Assembly (NCBI GenBank): GCA_003550275.1
Contig: QXCW01000002.1
Span: 2,306,001 to 2,370,000 of the forward strand
Source of the DNA: Flavobacteriaceae bacterium MAR_2010_72
GTDB lineage: Bacteria > Bacteroidota > Bacteroidia > Flavobacteriales > Flavobacteriaceae
Length of the DNA: 64,000 nt
Direction: 5' to 3'
In this document: positions 7,659 through 15,462 of the stretch, in pieces
Layout: each line of letters starts with the position of its first letter
Numbering within the stretch: position 1 is the stretch's first letter
Made by a program: the position numbers and the translations under genes
Notes under the pieces: generated by a model
The model's input: only the letters and a program-made list of their open reading frames with translations
Databases searched by the model: none
What the model was told of the DNA's origin: nothing

Positions 7659-8423
7659 ATGATTAAATTCTTCAGAAAAATCCGCCAAAACTTACTCATG
7701 GAAAATAAAACCGGAAAGTATTTTAAGTATGCTTTAGGTGAAATTATTCTTGTGGTTATTGGTATTCTCTTTGCTCTACAAATCAATAACTGGAATCAAC
7801 AACGCGTTCAGAATAAAGAAGAGCATCGGGCTTTAATAAATTTAAAGCTGGATTTTGACTATAATTATATTACCCTAGATAGTATTATAACCAGAACTGA
7901 AAAATCTATTGCATTACAAACTACTATTTTAAATCATACCGGCAATAAACCACGGCCTAAGACAGAAATTGAGTTCGATAGAGCAATTAATGCTCTAGCG
8001 GCTTTATCAGTTTATTTTCCAAAGAATGGTTATTTGAATGACCTGTTAAATTCTGGGAAATTAGACATTCTTAAAAACACAAACCTAAGGAATAGATTGT
8101 CATCATGGAATTCGGTTTTAAAAAATATTAAAGACAAAGAAAGAAATGTGGAAGATCAAATAGATAAATTCTATGCTATTATGTATAAGCGAGGAAGTTG
8201 GTTAAATCTTGATGAAGTAGCGACAATTTCAGTCCTCACAAATGATCCACTTCCAAAATCCGGTTTTGATATTGATAATAGACATTTGTTAGACTTAATA
8301 GAGTTTGAAAATACAACTGAAAATATAATATTTCAAAATAGATCTGTTTTAATACGTCAAAAATTGGGTTTAGATTTAATTAGAGAAATCAAAGAGTTAT
8401 TAGAAAAAGAAATTAAAGAATAA
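7659..8423 (+). CDS. DUF6090-family membrane protein (paralogue 3)
   Basis: 254 residues beginning MIKFFRKIRQNLLMENK, with a transmembrane helix at about 24-43 and the NNWNQ hallmark. The extracytoplasmic part is predicted mostly helical and shows limited similarity to paralogues 1 and 2 beyond the anchor. A promoter-like TATCTTTA lies about 20 bp upstream in the stretch 7621-7650. The stop is followed by AACGAAAGCACAACA of element 7. Function unknown. Confidence 0.85.
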   Translation: MIKFFRKIRQNLLMENKTGKYFKYALGEIILVVIGILFALQINNWNQQRVQNKEEHRALINLKLDFDYNYITLDSIITRTEKSIALQTTILNHTGNKPRPKTEIEFDRAINALAALSVYFPKNGYLNDLLNSGKLDILKNTNLRNRLSSWNSVLKNIKDKERNVEDQIDKFYAIMYKRGSWLNLDEVATISVLTNDPLPKSGFDIDNRHLLDLIEFENTTENIIFQNRSVLIRQKLGLDLIREIKELLEKEIKE

Positions 8424-8573
8424 CGAAAGCACAACAATGGCCATAAGTAATGGCGCCGTTCTCGCCTACTTACGAAAATTGCTTGCGACAGTTCGCTACG
8501 CTCGTGACTATTCGGTTTTTATTTGCTAAATTAGGTGCTAAACCATCCGCCTGCCGCATGCAGGTGTAACAAT
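8422..8573 (+). repeat. attC-like palindromic element, copy 7
   Basis: Left arm AACGAAAGCACAACAATGGC CATAAGTAATGGC, then CGCCTACTTACGAAAATTGC, shared with copies 12 and 14. The right arm is altered: GCTAAACCATCCGCCTGCCG then CATGCAGGTG, where a small palindrome (CCTGCCGCATGCAGG) appears inserted. Confidence 0.65.
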
Positions 8574-8620
8574 TCAAATCAATAGTTATCTATATTATAG
8601 CAATCCACTAAACATCCGAA

Positions 8621-10273
8621 ATGAAAAAACTACTCTTACTCTTCGTAAGTAGCTTCATTATTCAGGCTACTGCCCAATCAACATTAACAGCACAACAATG
8701 GCAAGACGACCTTAAATTTCTGCAAGAAACCGTGCATTCAGATTATCCCTTTCTGTTTAAAAAAACCACCGCTGAAGAATTCGATTCTGCGGTAGCTCAG
8801 CTAAAAAAAGACATTCCAAAATTAGAAGATCATGAGATCGTTGTTGGATTTTCAAAAATCATAGCGCTGTTTAAATATGGCCATACCGATATTAGTTTTC
8901 GGCATGAACCTTTAGCGTTTAGAATTTTGCCTTTTAATCTGTACCAGTTTAATGATGGTATATACATTCAAGGGACGCATACAAACCATAAGGAAGCCCT
9001 TGGCGCTAAAGTCATAGCCATAGAAGACATGCCCATTGAAAAGGCTTTAGAAACAATTTATCCCGTGGTGAATTCTGAGAATTCACAATATTTTAAAGCC
9101 TTCGGGATTAATTATTTGAAATTTCCTGAAGTCTTGCATGCTACGCGCATCACTTCGACATTAAAAGAAACGGTTTCTCTGACCCTCGAAAAGAACGGAA
9201 AAACCTTTGAACACAAATTTACGGCCTTGCAAAAAGGCGAAAGACCAGCAGTGAGTTATAGCTTAATACAAACGGAAGGAGACTGGCTTGATGCCAGAGA
9301 TCAATCCAAAACGCCTCATTATTTGAAGCACCTCGACAAACATTATTATTTCGAATTTCTTAAAGATTATAAAACTGTTTATGTGAGACAAAGTTCTGTG
9401 TTTCACGATCCTACAGAAGACATACCGACCTTTTACAATCGGGTATTCGACTTTATTGAAAATAATGATGTTGAACGCTTGGTCATAGATGTTCGCTTAA
9501 ACGGAGGCGGGAATAATTTCAACAATAAAGATGTCATCACTGGCATTATTAAAACCAAAAAAATCAATCAAGTTGGAAGGTTCTTTGTGATATTAGGCCG
9601 ACGCACATTTTCGGCCTGCCAGAATTTAGTCAACGAAATGGACAATTACACCAATGCCATTTTTGTAGGAGAACCAACCGCAGAGAATATCAATTTCTAT
9701 GGCGATAACAATCAGTTAGCCTTGCCAAATTCTGGCATTCCAATCTTTTTGTCCTGGGCATGGTGGCAGGACAAACCACAGTGGCAAGACGGTCCATGGT
9801 TGGCACCACACATCGCTATTGATATGAGTTTCGAAGACTATAGAACAAATGCCGATCCTATATTAAAAACGGCGCTTAATTTTTCTTCTGAAAATTTTGT
9901 TTTAGATCCCATGAAATATATGACCGATTTGTATCAGAAAGGGGAATCTGAAAAATTGATGACGGAAGTGCAACGCATGATTGCCGATCCCATATACCGC
10001 TTTTTTGATTTTGAAGCCGAGCTGAATAAAACTGGATATAATATTTTGGGCCGTGGCAATGCAGGCGAAGCCATCGCGGTCTTTAGTTTTGTAACCCAGC
10101 TATTTCCAGACTCTGCCAATGCCTGGGACAGTCTGGCAGAAGGCTATCTAAAAGCCGGGGATAAGGCCAAAGCCACGGAATACTATAGCAAGGCATTAGA
10201 GATGGATCCTGAAGGCCCAACAGGGAAAAATGCAAAACAACAGTTGGAGCTGATTGAAAGTGGGGAAAATTAA
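8621..10273 (+). CDS. S41-family peptidase with C-terminal TPR
   Basis: 550 residues with a type I signal peptide (about 1-18, cleavage near ATAQ), so it acts in the periplasm or outside. The middle third is a tail-specific-protease-like S41 domain: RLVIDVRLNGGGNN is the oxyanion-region strand and the nucleophile is probably Ser331 in RRTFSACQN. The N-terminal GHTDI segment also fits this family. Residues about 480-545 (GNAGEAIAVF ... AWDSLAEGYLKAGDKAKA) form two TPR motifs. No PDZ domain is obvious. It is the largest gene of the array. Substrate unknown; some family members lack protease activity. Confidence 0.85.
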   Translation: MKKLLLLFVSSFIIQATAQSTLTAQQWQDDLKFLQETVHSDYPFLFKKTTAEEFDSAVAQLKKDIPKLEDHEIVVGFSKIIALFKYGHTDISFRHEPLAFRILPFNLYQFNDGIYIQGTHTNHKEALGAKVIAIEDMPIEKALETIYPVVNSENSQYFKAFGINYLKFPEVLHATRITSTLKETVSLTLEKNGKTFEHKFTALQKGERPAVSYSLIQTEGDWLDARDQSKTPHYLKHLDKHYYFEFLKDYKTVYVRQSSVFHDPTEDIPTFYNRVFDFIENNDVERLVIDVRLNGGGNNFNNKDVITGIIKTKKINQVGRFFVILGRRTFSACQNLVNEMDNYTNAIFVGEPTAENINFYGDNNQLALPNSGIPIFLSWAWWQDKPQWQDGPWLAPHIAIDMSFEDYRTNADPILKTALNFSSENFVLDPMKYMTDLYQKGESEKLMTEVQRMIADPIYRFFDFEAELNKTGYNILGRGNAGEAIAVFSFVTQLFPDSANAWDSLAEGYLKAGDKAKATEYYSKALEMDPEGPTGKNAKQQLELIESGEN

Positions 10274-10384
10274 CGATTTGTAAATACCTTTGAATAATTA
10301 CTAAATTACATTTTAAGAAAACAATTGATTATAAATTCTTTCTTGTTCTGAAGTAATAATCATGTTTCCTTTTTCTGTAAGTAA

Positions 10385-10624
10385 CTAACTTAAATTACGT
10401 TTGGGATTTTTGTGAATAATCCATTCAATCACATCAATAACGACAGAAGCATTATTTTTAACCATACTAAAGGTATACCCATTTCTGGCTCCAATGGAGA
10501 GGCCAGCTTGTCTTACACTCATTTTTTTGTATCGAATTGACTTTAGAATCCTATCTATTAATGACCTGCTTAAAAAATTGAATCCTTTGTTAGGATCAAC
10601 AACGCTACCTAAAAGACTAGTAAA
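10385..10624 (-). pseudogene. Unrecognised coding remnant, opposite to the array
   Basis: 79 codons are open, with no start codon at the 5' end; an internal ATG at 10522 would give 45 residues (MSVRQAGLSIGARNGYTFSM ...). The composition looks protein-like and the frame is bounded by stops at both ends. I do not recognise the family. It may equally be a chance open frame in a decayed unit. Confidence 0.3.
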
Positions 10625-10691
10625 TTACCATAAAATGAGGACAATTTGAAATATTGATAGAAATTTAAAAGCGCTGATTTTGGTTTATTAG

Positions 10692-10796
10692 GGTTTGTAC
10701 CGTTTGAAAAATTTATCTGAACAGAAATCCATAGATAAGTTAGTAGCTTTTCTCAAGGAAATAGATACTATTATTGCACTAATTAAAAAGGAATAA
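10692..10796 (+). pseudogene. Short coding remnant, possibly the end of a type I restriction HsdS
   Basis: About 34 codons ending LKNLSEQKSIDKLVAFLKEI DTIIALIKKE. The pattern L-x-EQ-x-x-I-x-x-h-x-x-h-D-x-x-I resembles the final helix of HsdS specificity subunits. No start codon is available. The stop lies 6 bp before element 8, as for intact genes of the array. Confidence 0.4.
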
Positions 10797-10801
10797 AAAA
10801 A

Positions 10802-10973
10802 TAACGAAAGTACAACACCGTATAACACGCATTGCTTCTGATTTTCTTTTACCTACGCTAAAGCTTCGGTAAACAATGTCGGAAAATCCTCGCAAGCGTG
10901 AAATGCAGTGCTTTTTTAGCTATTTTAGTACCAAACCACGTAACGTCGCGTTACACAAGCACGTTGTAGCCAA
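10802..10973 (+). repeat. attC-like palindromic element, copy 8
   Basis: Left arm AACGAAAGTACAACACCGTA TAACACGCATTGC; right arm CACGTAACGTCGCGTTACAC then AAGCACGTTGTAGCC. The inner stem is GATTTTC / GAAAATC. The interior carries ACGCTAAAGCTTCGGTAAAC, shared with copy 9, and CGTGAAATGCAGTGCTTTTT, shared with copy 12. Confidence 0.75.
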
Positions 10974-10991
10974 TTTGCAAAAAACATCATT

Positions 10992-11465
10992 ATGAAAATT
11001 AATCATACATTTTTAACATCATTTCTACTAATTACAATCGCAATGATAGGATGTAAATCTGACAAGTCTGAATATGATAAAATGGTCGAATTCGGACAAA
11101 AATATACTGACGCTTGGAATAGTAAAGTACCGGAAAAAATGGCTTCATTTTATGCCGAGGATGGAATTTTGACCGTGAACAACGGAACACCAGCAGTCGG
11201 AAGAAAACAATTAGCTGCAACTGCTCAATCATATATGGAAGCATTTCCTGATATGGAATTGACAATGGACAGTCTGACAAAGGAAAATGGAGCTTACAGA
11301 TATTATTGGACATTTAAAGGAACTTATTCTGGACCAAATGGAACTGGAAATAAAGTTGATTTTAGTGGATTTGAGGAATGGACACTGAATGACCAAGGGC
11401 TTGTTCAAAAATCAATCGGAACTTATGATGCCGATGATTATACAAGACAGCTGAATGGAAATTAA
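10992..11465 (+). CDS. SnoaL/NTF2-like lipoprotein
   Basis: 157 residues with a lipoprotein signal (lipobox ending IGC at residues about 19-21, then KSDKSE, an acidic stretch typical of surface-exported Bacteroidota lipoproteins). The mature part is a cone-shaped alpha+beta NTF2-like fold: FGQKYTDAWNSKVPEKMASF YAEDGILTV is the classic SnoaL-like start, and the last strands end YRYYWTFKGTYSG and FSGFEEWTL. Members are polyketide cyclases, dehydratases or simple ligand binders; the substrate here is unknown. Single-gene unit between elements 8 and 9. Confidence 0.85.
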   Translation: MKINHTFLTSFLLITIAMIGCKSDKSEYDKMVEFGQKYTDAWNSKVPEKMASFYAEDGILTVNNGTPAVGRKQLAATAQSYMEAFPDMELTMDSLTKENGAYRYYWTFKGTYSGPNGTGNKVDFSGFEEWTLNDQGLVQKSIGTYDADDYTRQLNGN

Positions 11466-11470
11466 AAAAA

Positions 11471-11644
11471 CTGGCTACAACAACGGTTATAGTTCATTGT
11501 GACGGAATTTCCATTACCTACGCTAAAGCTTCGGTAAACAAGGTCGGAAATTCCTGCGTATTTGCTAACTTTGGTTTACTGTGGAAAATGGCTCGCGTCC
11601 TTTCCCTCAACTAATCAAATACAATCACGATAGCACCAATAAGC
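11471..11644 (+). repeat. attC-like palindromic element, copy 9
   Basis: Left arm CTGGCTACAACAACGGTTAT AGTTCATTGTG. The inner stem GGAATTTCC / GGAAATTCC is perfect and encloses ACGCTAAAGCTTCGGTAAAC, shared with copy 8. The right arm is degenerate (ATCACGATAGCACCAATAAGC). Confidence 0.6.
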
Positions 11645-11670
11645 AAAAATCAAAATAAAAAGGAATTATT

Positions 11671-12108
11671 ATGAAACTTGAATCAAATGCAACCATACAA
11701 ATTCAAAAACCAATTGAGGAAGTTTTTGATGGGATTGTTAATCCCGAGAAAATGACTAAATATTTTATTTCTGAAAGCACTGGGCGACTGGAAACAGGGA
11801 AAGAAGTGATGTGGAAATTTCCTGAATTTGAAGATAAGTTCCCTATTACAGAAATTAAAATTGAAAATACTAGTGAAATTTCCTTTGTGTGGGACCCGGA
11901 AACTATTGTGAGCATCAGATTAGAAAAATTGCCTGATGACAGTACCATTGTAAGAGTAAACGAAAATGGAAAGGAGCTTAATGAAGCGAATCTTAAATGG
12001 GCTTTAGAAAACTCGGGAGGGTGGGCAAACTTTCTTGCATGTATGAAAGCCTATTTAGAGTATGGAATAGAACTGCGCAAAGGTGCGTTTGACTTTATGA
12101 AAAAGTAG
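11671..12108 (+). CDS. SRPBCC (AHSA1-like) ligand-binding domain protein
   Basis: 145 residues forming a single START/Bet v1-type fold: an initial strand with IQKPIEEVFDGIVNPEKMTK, then the WKFPEF strand, SFVWDP, and a final long amphipathic helix (WANFLACMKAYLEYGIELRK). No signal peptide, so cytoplasmic. AHSA1-like proteins bind hydrophobic ligands or act as co-chaperones; no specific role is evident. A ribosome-binding AGGAAT-like sequence lies just before the ATG. The next gene follows after 22 bp without a palindromic element, so the two are probably co-transcribed. Confidence 0.85.
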   Translation: MKLESNATIQIQKPIEEVFDGIVNPEKMTKYFISESTGRLETGKEVMWKFPEFEDKFPITEIKIENTSEISFVWDPETIVSIRLEKLPDDSTIVRVNENGKELNEANLKWALENSGGWANFLACMKAYLEYGIELRKGAFDFMKK

Positions 12109-12130
12109 TAAACAATAAAATAATATCAAA

Positions 12131-12508
12131 ATGAAAGTGACTGCTGAAAAAAACGAACAAATTGCAAAAATGACCTTCGCATCTGTCTATCCTCATTATG
12201 TAACCAAGGTTGAAAAGAAAGGTAGAACTAAAGAAGAACTTCACCAAGTCATAGAATGGCTTACTGGTTTTGATGAAAAGAGTTTGCAAGGACATATTGA
12301 TGAGAAGGCAACCTTTGAAACATTTTTTCAAAAAGCAATTATACACCCGAATGCACACCTGATTAAAGGAGTTATTTGCGGCTATCGAATTGAAGAGATT
12401 GAAGATGAATTTAAAATTTATAGACAGGTTAGATGTTTAGATAAGGTAGTTGATGAATTAGCAAAAGGTCGTAAAATGGAGAAAATTATGAGGGAAGAAA
12501 AGAAATAA
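12131..12508 (+). CDS. DUF2200 family protein
   Basis: 125 residues, cytoplasmic. The segments IAKMTFASVYPHYVTKVEKK GR, EELHQVIEWLTGFDE and a central FFQKAIIHPNAHLIKGVICG YRIEEIED are characteristic of DUF2200, a conserved family of unknown function. Full length for the family. It shares its unit with the SRPBCC gene just upstream (22 bp apart), the only clear two-gene unit in the array. It is followed by compact element 10. Confidence 0.88.
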   Translation: MKVTAEKNEQIAKMTFASVYPHYVTKVEKKGRTKEELHQVIEWLTGFDEKSLQGHIDEKATFETFFQKAIIHPNAHLIKGVICGYRIEEIEDEFKIYRQVRCLDKVVDELAKGRKMEKIMREEKK

Positions 12509-12510
12509 AA

Positions 12511-12570
12511 CTGTTGCTAACCATGTATAAGTGGTTTTAAAACGGCCAGTTCTACTAAACCGTTGTACCC
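12511..12570 (+). repeat. attC-like palindromic element, copy 10 (compact form)
   Basis: CTGTTGCTAACCATGTATAA, then GTGGTTTTAAAACGGCCAG, then TTCTACTAAACCGTTGTACCC. The layout equals copy 6. It ends 24 bp before the next ATG. Confidence 0.75.
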
Positions 12571-12594
12571 AATTAGAACAAACATCAATCAATT

Positions 12595-13641
12595 ATGAAA
12601 TCAAAATTTTTATTCATCCTAATTCTATTGACACTTTCTTGTCAAAATAAAACAGGAGAATATGTTTGCAAGCCTTGTGATTTACCTTGTGACGCATTGA
12701 CTTTTAACGATTCTGGAATTTGTCCACATTGTAAAATGGACCTTATTAAAAAAAGTGATGTAATTCCTGAAAAAGAACTCATCGTAAATGACATAAAGAT
12801 TCAAGACGAAAGTGGGAAATTTTTAATTGATGGAGGTTTACAAGACAAAAAACCAATAATCATTCATTACTACAAACCACGACATCTAAAACCTGAATCG
12901 CCAGTTGTGATGGTATTACCCGGAGCTGGACGCAACGGAGATGCCTATCGAGACGCTTGGATTGAAAACGCTAAAAAGTATAATGTTCTGGTACTTTCAC
13001 CTGAATACTCTGAAAACTATTATCCTGAATTTTGGAGCTACAATTTGGCAGGAATGATTACAGATGTGGAACTAAATGACGAGAGAACTGCTATGACAGG
13101 ATTTAAGATTAGCAAAAATTCTAATGAATGGATTTACAACGATTTTGACCGCATTTTCAATTTAGCAAAAGAAAAGCTTAATCTTAAAACTGATACTTAC
13201 GATTTGTTCGGACATTCTGCTGGTGGACAAATTCTACATCGTCTTGCAATTTTTAAGTCAGATACGAAAGCCAATAGAATTTTATCCTCAAATTCCGGTT
13301 GGTATACGGTCCCAATAGATAGTGTGGATTTCCCAACTGGATTAAAAGGCAGTTATATGAGCGAAAAGGAAATAGATTTCAGTAAAAATCTTGTCTTATT
13401 TCTAGGAGAAAAAGACGATGCCAATGAAACCAGAGGTGATTTAAGGCGTTCACCAGAAGTTGACAAACAAGGTCTTCACAGACTGGATAGAGGAACTTAT
13501 TTTTATAATGAGTCAAAGAAAATCGCATCTGAATTAAACCTTGAATTCAATTGGACAATAGAAATCATTCCAAATGTTGGACATGATTATCGTGAAATGA
13601 GTAAGGCTGCTGGAGATTATTTATATGGAGTAAAAAAATAA
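12595..13641 (+). CDS. Exported alpha/beta hydrolase with N-terminal metal-binding-type cysteine module
   Basis: 348 residues. It has a lipoprotein signal (lipobox ending LSC at about residue 16). Residues about 20-48 contain paired cysteines (CKPCDLPC ... CPHCKMDLI) like the heavy-metal-binding domain found on copper and efflux proteins. From about residue 75 comes an alpha/beta-hydrolase fold: VVMVLPGAGRNGDAY carries the oxyanion loop, GHSAGG holds the nucleophile Ser208, and NVGHDY near residue 326 provides the catalytic His. The Asp is probably in the FLGEKDDANE region. Substrate unknown; esterase-like activity is inferred. Single-gene unit between elements 10 and 11. Confidence 0.82.
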   Translation: MKSKFLFILILLTLSCQNKTGEYVCKPCDLPCDALTFNDSGICPHCKMDLIKKSDVIPEKELIVNDIKIQDESGKFLIDGGLQDKKPIIIHYYKPRHLKPESPVVMVLPGAGRNGDAYRDAWIENAKKYNVLVLSPEYSENYYPEFWSYNLAGMITDVELNDERTAMTGFKISKNSNEWIYNDFDRIFNLAKEKLNLKTDTYDLFGHSAGGQILHRLAIFKSDTKANRILSSNSGWYTVPIDSVDFPTGLKGSYMSEKEIDFSKNLVLFLGEKDDANETRGDLRRSPEVDKQGLHRLDRGTYFYNESKKIASELNLEFNWTIEIIPNVGHDYREMSKAAGDYLYGVKK

Positions 13642-13642
13642 T

Positions 13643-13773
13643 CACCTACAACATTGGCTATACGTAATGCGGGCTAAAGTGCTAAAATAAAAATAATTAC
13701 ACTAAATAATCGAATAAGAAAACGGACAATGAAGTGGCTTTAAAACTTGTACTGCGCAAAGCCAAGACGATAG
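13643..13773 (+). repeat. attC-like palindromic element, copy 11
   Basis: Left arm CACCTACAACATTGGCTATA CGTAATGCGGG. The right arm is weak (TGCGCAAAGCCAAGACGATAG, 13753-13773). The interior is AT-rich and lacks the modules seen in copies 8, 9 and 12. Confidence 0.5.
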
Positions 13774-13804
13774 AATACATTTGAGAAAAACAGAAAAGTT
13801 AAAT

Positions 13805-14536
13805 ATGAACACAAAACTATTAGCATTCGGATTTCTGACCATAGGATTGATAAGTTGCAATTCAACATCAAAAGAAAGGAAGACCGAAGAATCAGAATCC
13901 TATCCCGACATTAAAATTGTTGGTGCAATGAAAAATGTGATATGGAATGGTGAATTAGGCAGTAGCATCGACCTTGACACTATTTCAGATAAAAATGGAC
14001 TTTATGGACTTGGTCCTATAAGTTATTTAGCAGGAGAATTACTGATTAAAAACGGGAAAAGTTACGCATCAATAGTGACTTCTGATTCAACAATGACAGT
14101 TGATAAAACATTTGAAATTTCAGCGCCCTTCTTTGTTTATGGAAAGGTAAATGAATGGACTGAACTAGAATTGCCAATCGATTTAAAGACCATTCAAGAT
14201 TTAGAAAAATTTATTAACGACAAAACTATTGAATTCAAAAGACCTTTCGCATTCAAATTAATTGGAAACGTTTCGAGCGCCATTATTCATATTCAAAATT
14301 TGCCAAAAGGAACAAAGGTATCTTCACCTGATGAAGCTCATCAAGGACAAACTAATTATAATATTGAAAATGTAGACGTTGAAATAATTGGGTTTTTTTC
14401 TACCGAGCATAAGGGTGTTTTTACACATCACGACTCATTTTTACACATGCACTTAATAACAAAAGACGAAAGTAAAATGGGGCATTTAGACGAATTAGAA
14501 ATCGGAAAAATGAAATTGTATTTACCGAAAAAATAA
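13805..14536 (+). CDS. Acetolactate decarboxylase-family lipoprotein
   Basis: About 243 residues from ATG 13805, chosen because it starts the lipoprotein signal (MNTKLLAFGFLTIGLISC); ATG 13781 would only add a charged leader. The mature part follows the BudA/AlsD family: WNGELGSSIDLDTI, KNGLYGLGPISYLAGELLI, RPFAFKLIG, then HQGQTNYNIENVDVEIIGFF and the zinc-ligand region HHDSFLHMHLITKDESKMGH. Known members convert 2-acetolactate to acetoin in the cytoplasm; an envelope-anchored form would need another substrate or role. The conserved histidines look present, so an enzyme is plausible. Confidence 0.82.
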   Translation: MNTKLLAFGFLTIGLISCNSTSKERKTEESESYPDIKIVGAMKNVIWNGELGSSIDLDTISDKNGLYGLGPISYLAGELLIKNGKSYASIVTSDSTMTVDKTFEISAPFFVYGKVNEWTELELPIDLKTIQDLEKFINDKTIEFKRPFAFKLIGNVSSAIIHIQNLPKGTKVSSPDEAHQGQTNYNIENVDVEIIGFFSTEHKGVFTHHDSFLHMHLITKDESKMGHLDELEIGKMKLYLPKK

Positions 14537-14539
14537 ATA

Positions 14540-14646
14540 CTACCTCCAGCAATGGTCAAAAGTTATTACCCATTGTCGCCTACTGATTAAAATTCATGCA
14601 AACGTGAAATGCAGTCCTTTTTTAATTATTTTAGTACCAAACCAAG
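14540..14646 (+). repeat. attC-like palindromic element, copy 12 (3' part altered)
   Basis: Left arm CTACCTCCAGCAATGGTCAA AAGTTATTACCC, then GTCGCCTACT as in copies 7 and 14. From 14603 to 14644 it shares CGTGAAATGCAGT ... TTTTAGTACCAAACCA with copy 8 and then stops abruptly, without a recognisable right arm. Confidence 0.6.
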
Positions 14647-14812
14647 GGGATCTGATTTTCATTGGACGCTAACCGTGACAAATTCTGGTCCAAGAGAAAC
14701 TAGAAAAAAAGTAAAAGCCAGTGGGTTCGAGTCATGGCAAATAGGCGAAAATTTAAAATTTGAAGTTCTCAAAGACTTTACCCAACTGATGAAAACAACA
14801 ATCAATTTGTAA
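14609..14812 (+). pseudogene. Truncated reading frame fused to element 12
   Basis: 67 codons; the first 13 or so come from the palindromic element (its AAATGCAGT supplies the ATG), so the start is not genuine. The rest (HWTLTVTNSGPRETRKKVKA ...) looks coding but matches no family I recognise. It lies between elements 12 and 13 where an intact unit would be expected and is probably the 3' end of a deleted gene. Confidence 0.4.
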
Positions 14813-14827
14813 TTGAAAAATGAAGGC

Positions 14828-14925
14828 AGTGGCTACCAATGTATTGGCGCTATAATGGTTGCGCTTCATATCAAAAAACGAAGTTCATTATAAAACGGGA
14901 TAGCCAAACCCCGAACAAAGTAGGC
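14828..14925 (+). repeat. attC-like palindromic element, copy 13
   Basis: Left arm GGCTACCAATGTATTGGCGC TATAATGG; right arm AAACGGGATAGCCAAACCCC then GAACAAAGTAGGC. The arms pair over about 30 positions with bulges. About 18 bp before the next ATG. Confidence 0.65.
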
Positions 14926-14942
14926 ACTAAACAATCCGAATT

Positions 14943-15461
14943 ATGAAAAAAACAACCATCCAACTGATATTATTCACTGCACTTTTGGTTTTCGCATTTG
15001 GATTCCAAAGTTGTGACCAAAATCAAAAAGAAGAAGCCAAAGAAATTGAAAAAGAAGTGATATTTGAATCCGAGAAACCTGAATATTTTCTGTTACGACC
15101 TGATGTAGAAAAGGCTTATGGCTATTCTCATGCTGTCAAAATCGGAAATAGCATTAAAGTCTCTGGCGCTGTAAGTATGGACGATGAAGGAAATCCAACC
15201 GCCATTGGTGATTTAGGCCAACAAATGAAAAACTGTTATGCAGATTTAGATAAGATTTTAAAGCATTATGGTTGCACATTCGAGGATGTTGTAGTAGAAA
15301 ATATTTTCACTACCAATATGCCATTATTTCTCGAAAATGCAGCTTATCGAGCTGAAATCTATAAAAATCAATTTCCAACGGGATCTTGGCTTGGCGTAAA
15401 AGAATTAGCTATTCCCGAATTTATGATTGAAATTGAACTTGAAGTTCATAAATCGGAATAA
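14943..15461 (+). CDS. RidA/YjgF-family lipoprotein
   Basis: 172 residues. The N-terminus is a lipoprotein signal (residues 1-24, lipobox QSC, then DQNQKEE), followed by a RidA-type domain (about 50-172): AVKIGNSIKVSGAVSMDDEG, DLGQQMKNCYADLDKILKHY G, VVENIFTTNM and the C-terminal FMIEIELEVH. RidA proteins are normally cytoplasmic trimers that hydrolyse enamine/imine intermediates. The usual catalytic arginine region is replaced by YRAEIYKNQF and GSWLGVKELAIPE, so deaminase activity is uncertain. Envelope location is unusual. Last intact gene of the array. Confidence 0.85.
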   Translation: MKKTTIQLILFTALLVFAFGFQSCDQNQKEEAKEIEKEVIFESEKPEYFLLRPDVEKAYGYSHAVKIGNSIKVSGAVSMDDEGNPTAIGDLGQQMKNCYADLDKILKHYGCTFEDVVVENIFTTNMPLFLENAAYRAEIYKNQFPTGSWLGVKELAIPEFMIEIELEVHKSE

Positions 15462-15462
15462 A

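Larger units (their letters stand above)
10274..10801. other. Gap without an intact gene; two decayed coding fragments
   Basis: About 530 bp between the S41 gene and element 8. It holds one minus-strand and one plus-strand coding remnant, listed separately, and otherwise AT-rich DNA without recognisable signals. It looks like one or more array units that have lost their genes. Confidence 0.5.
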
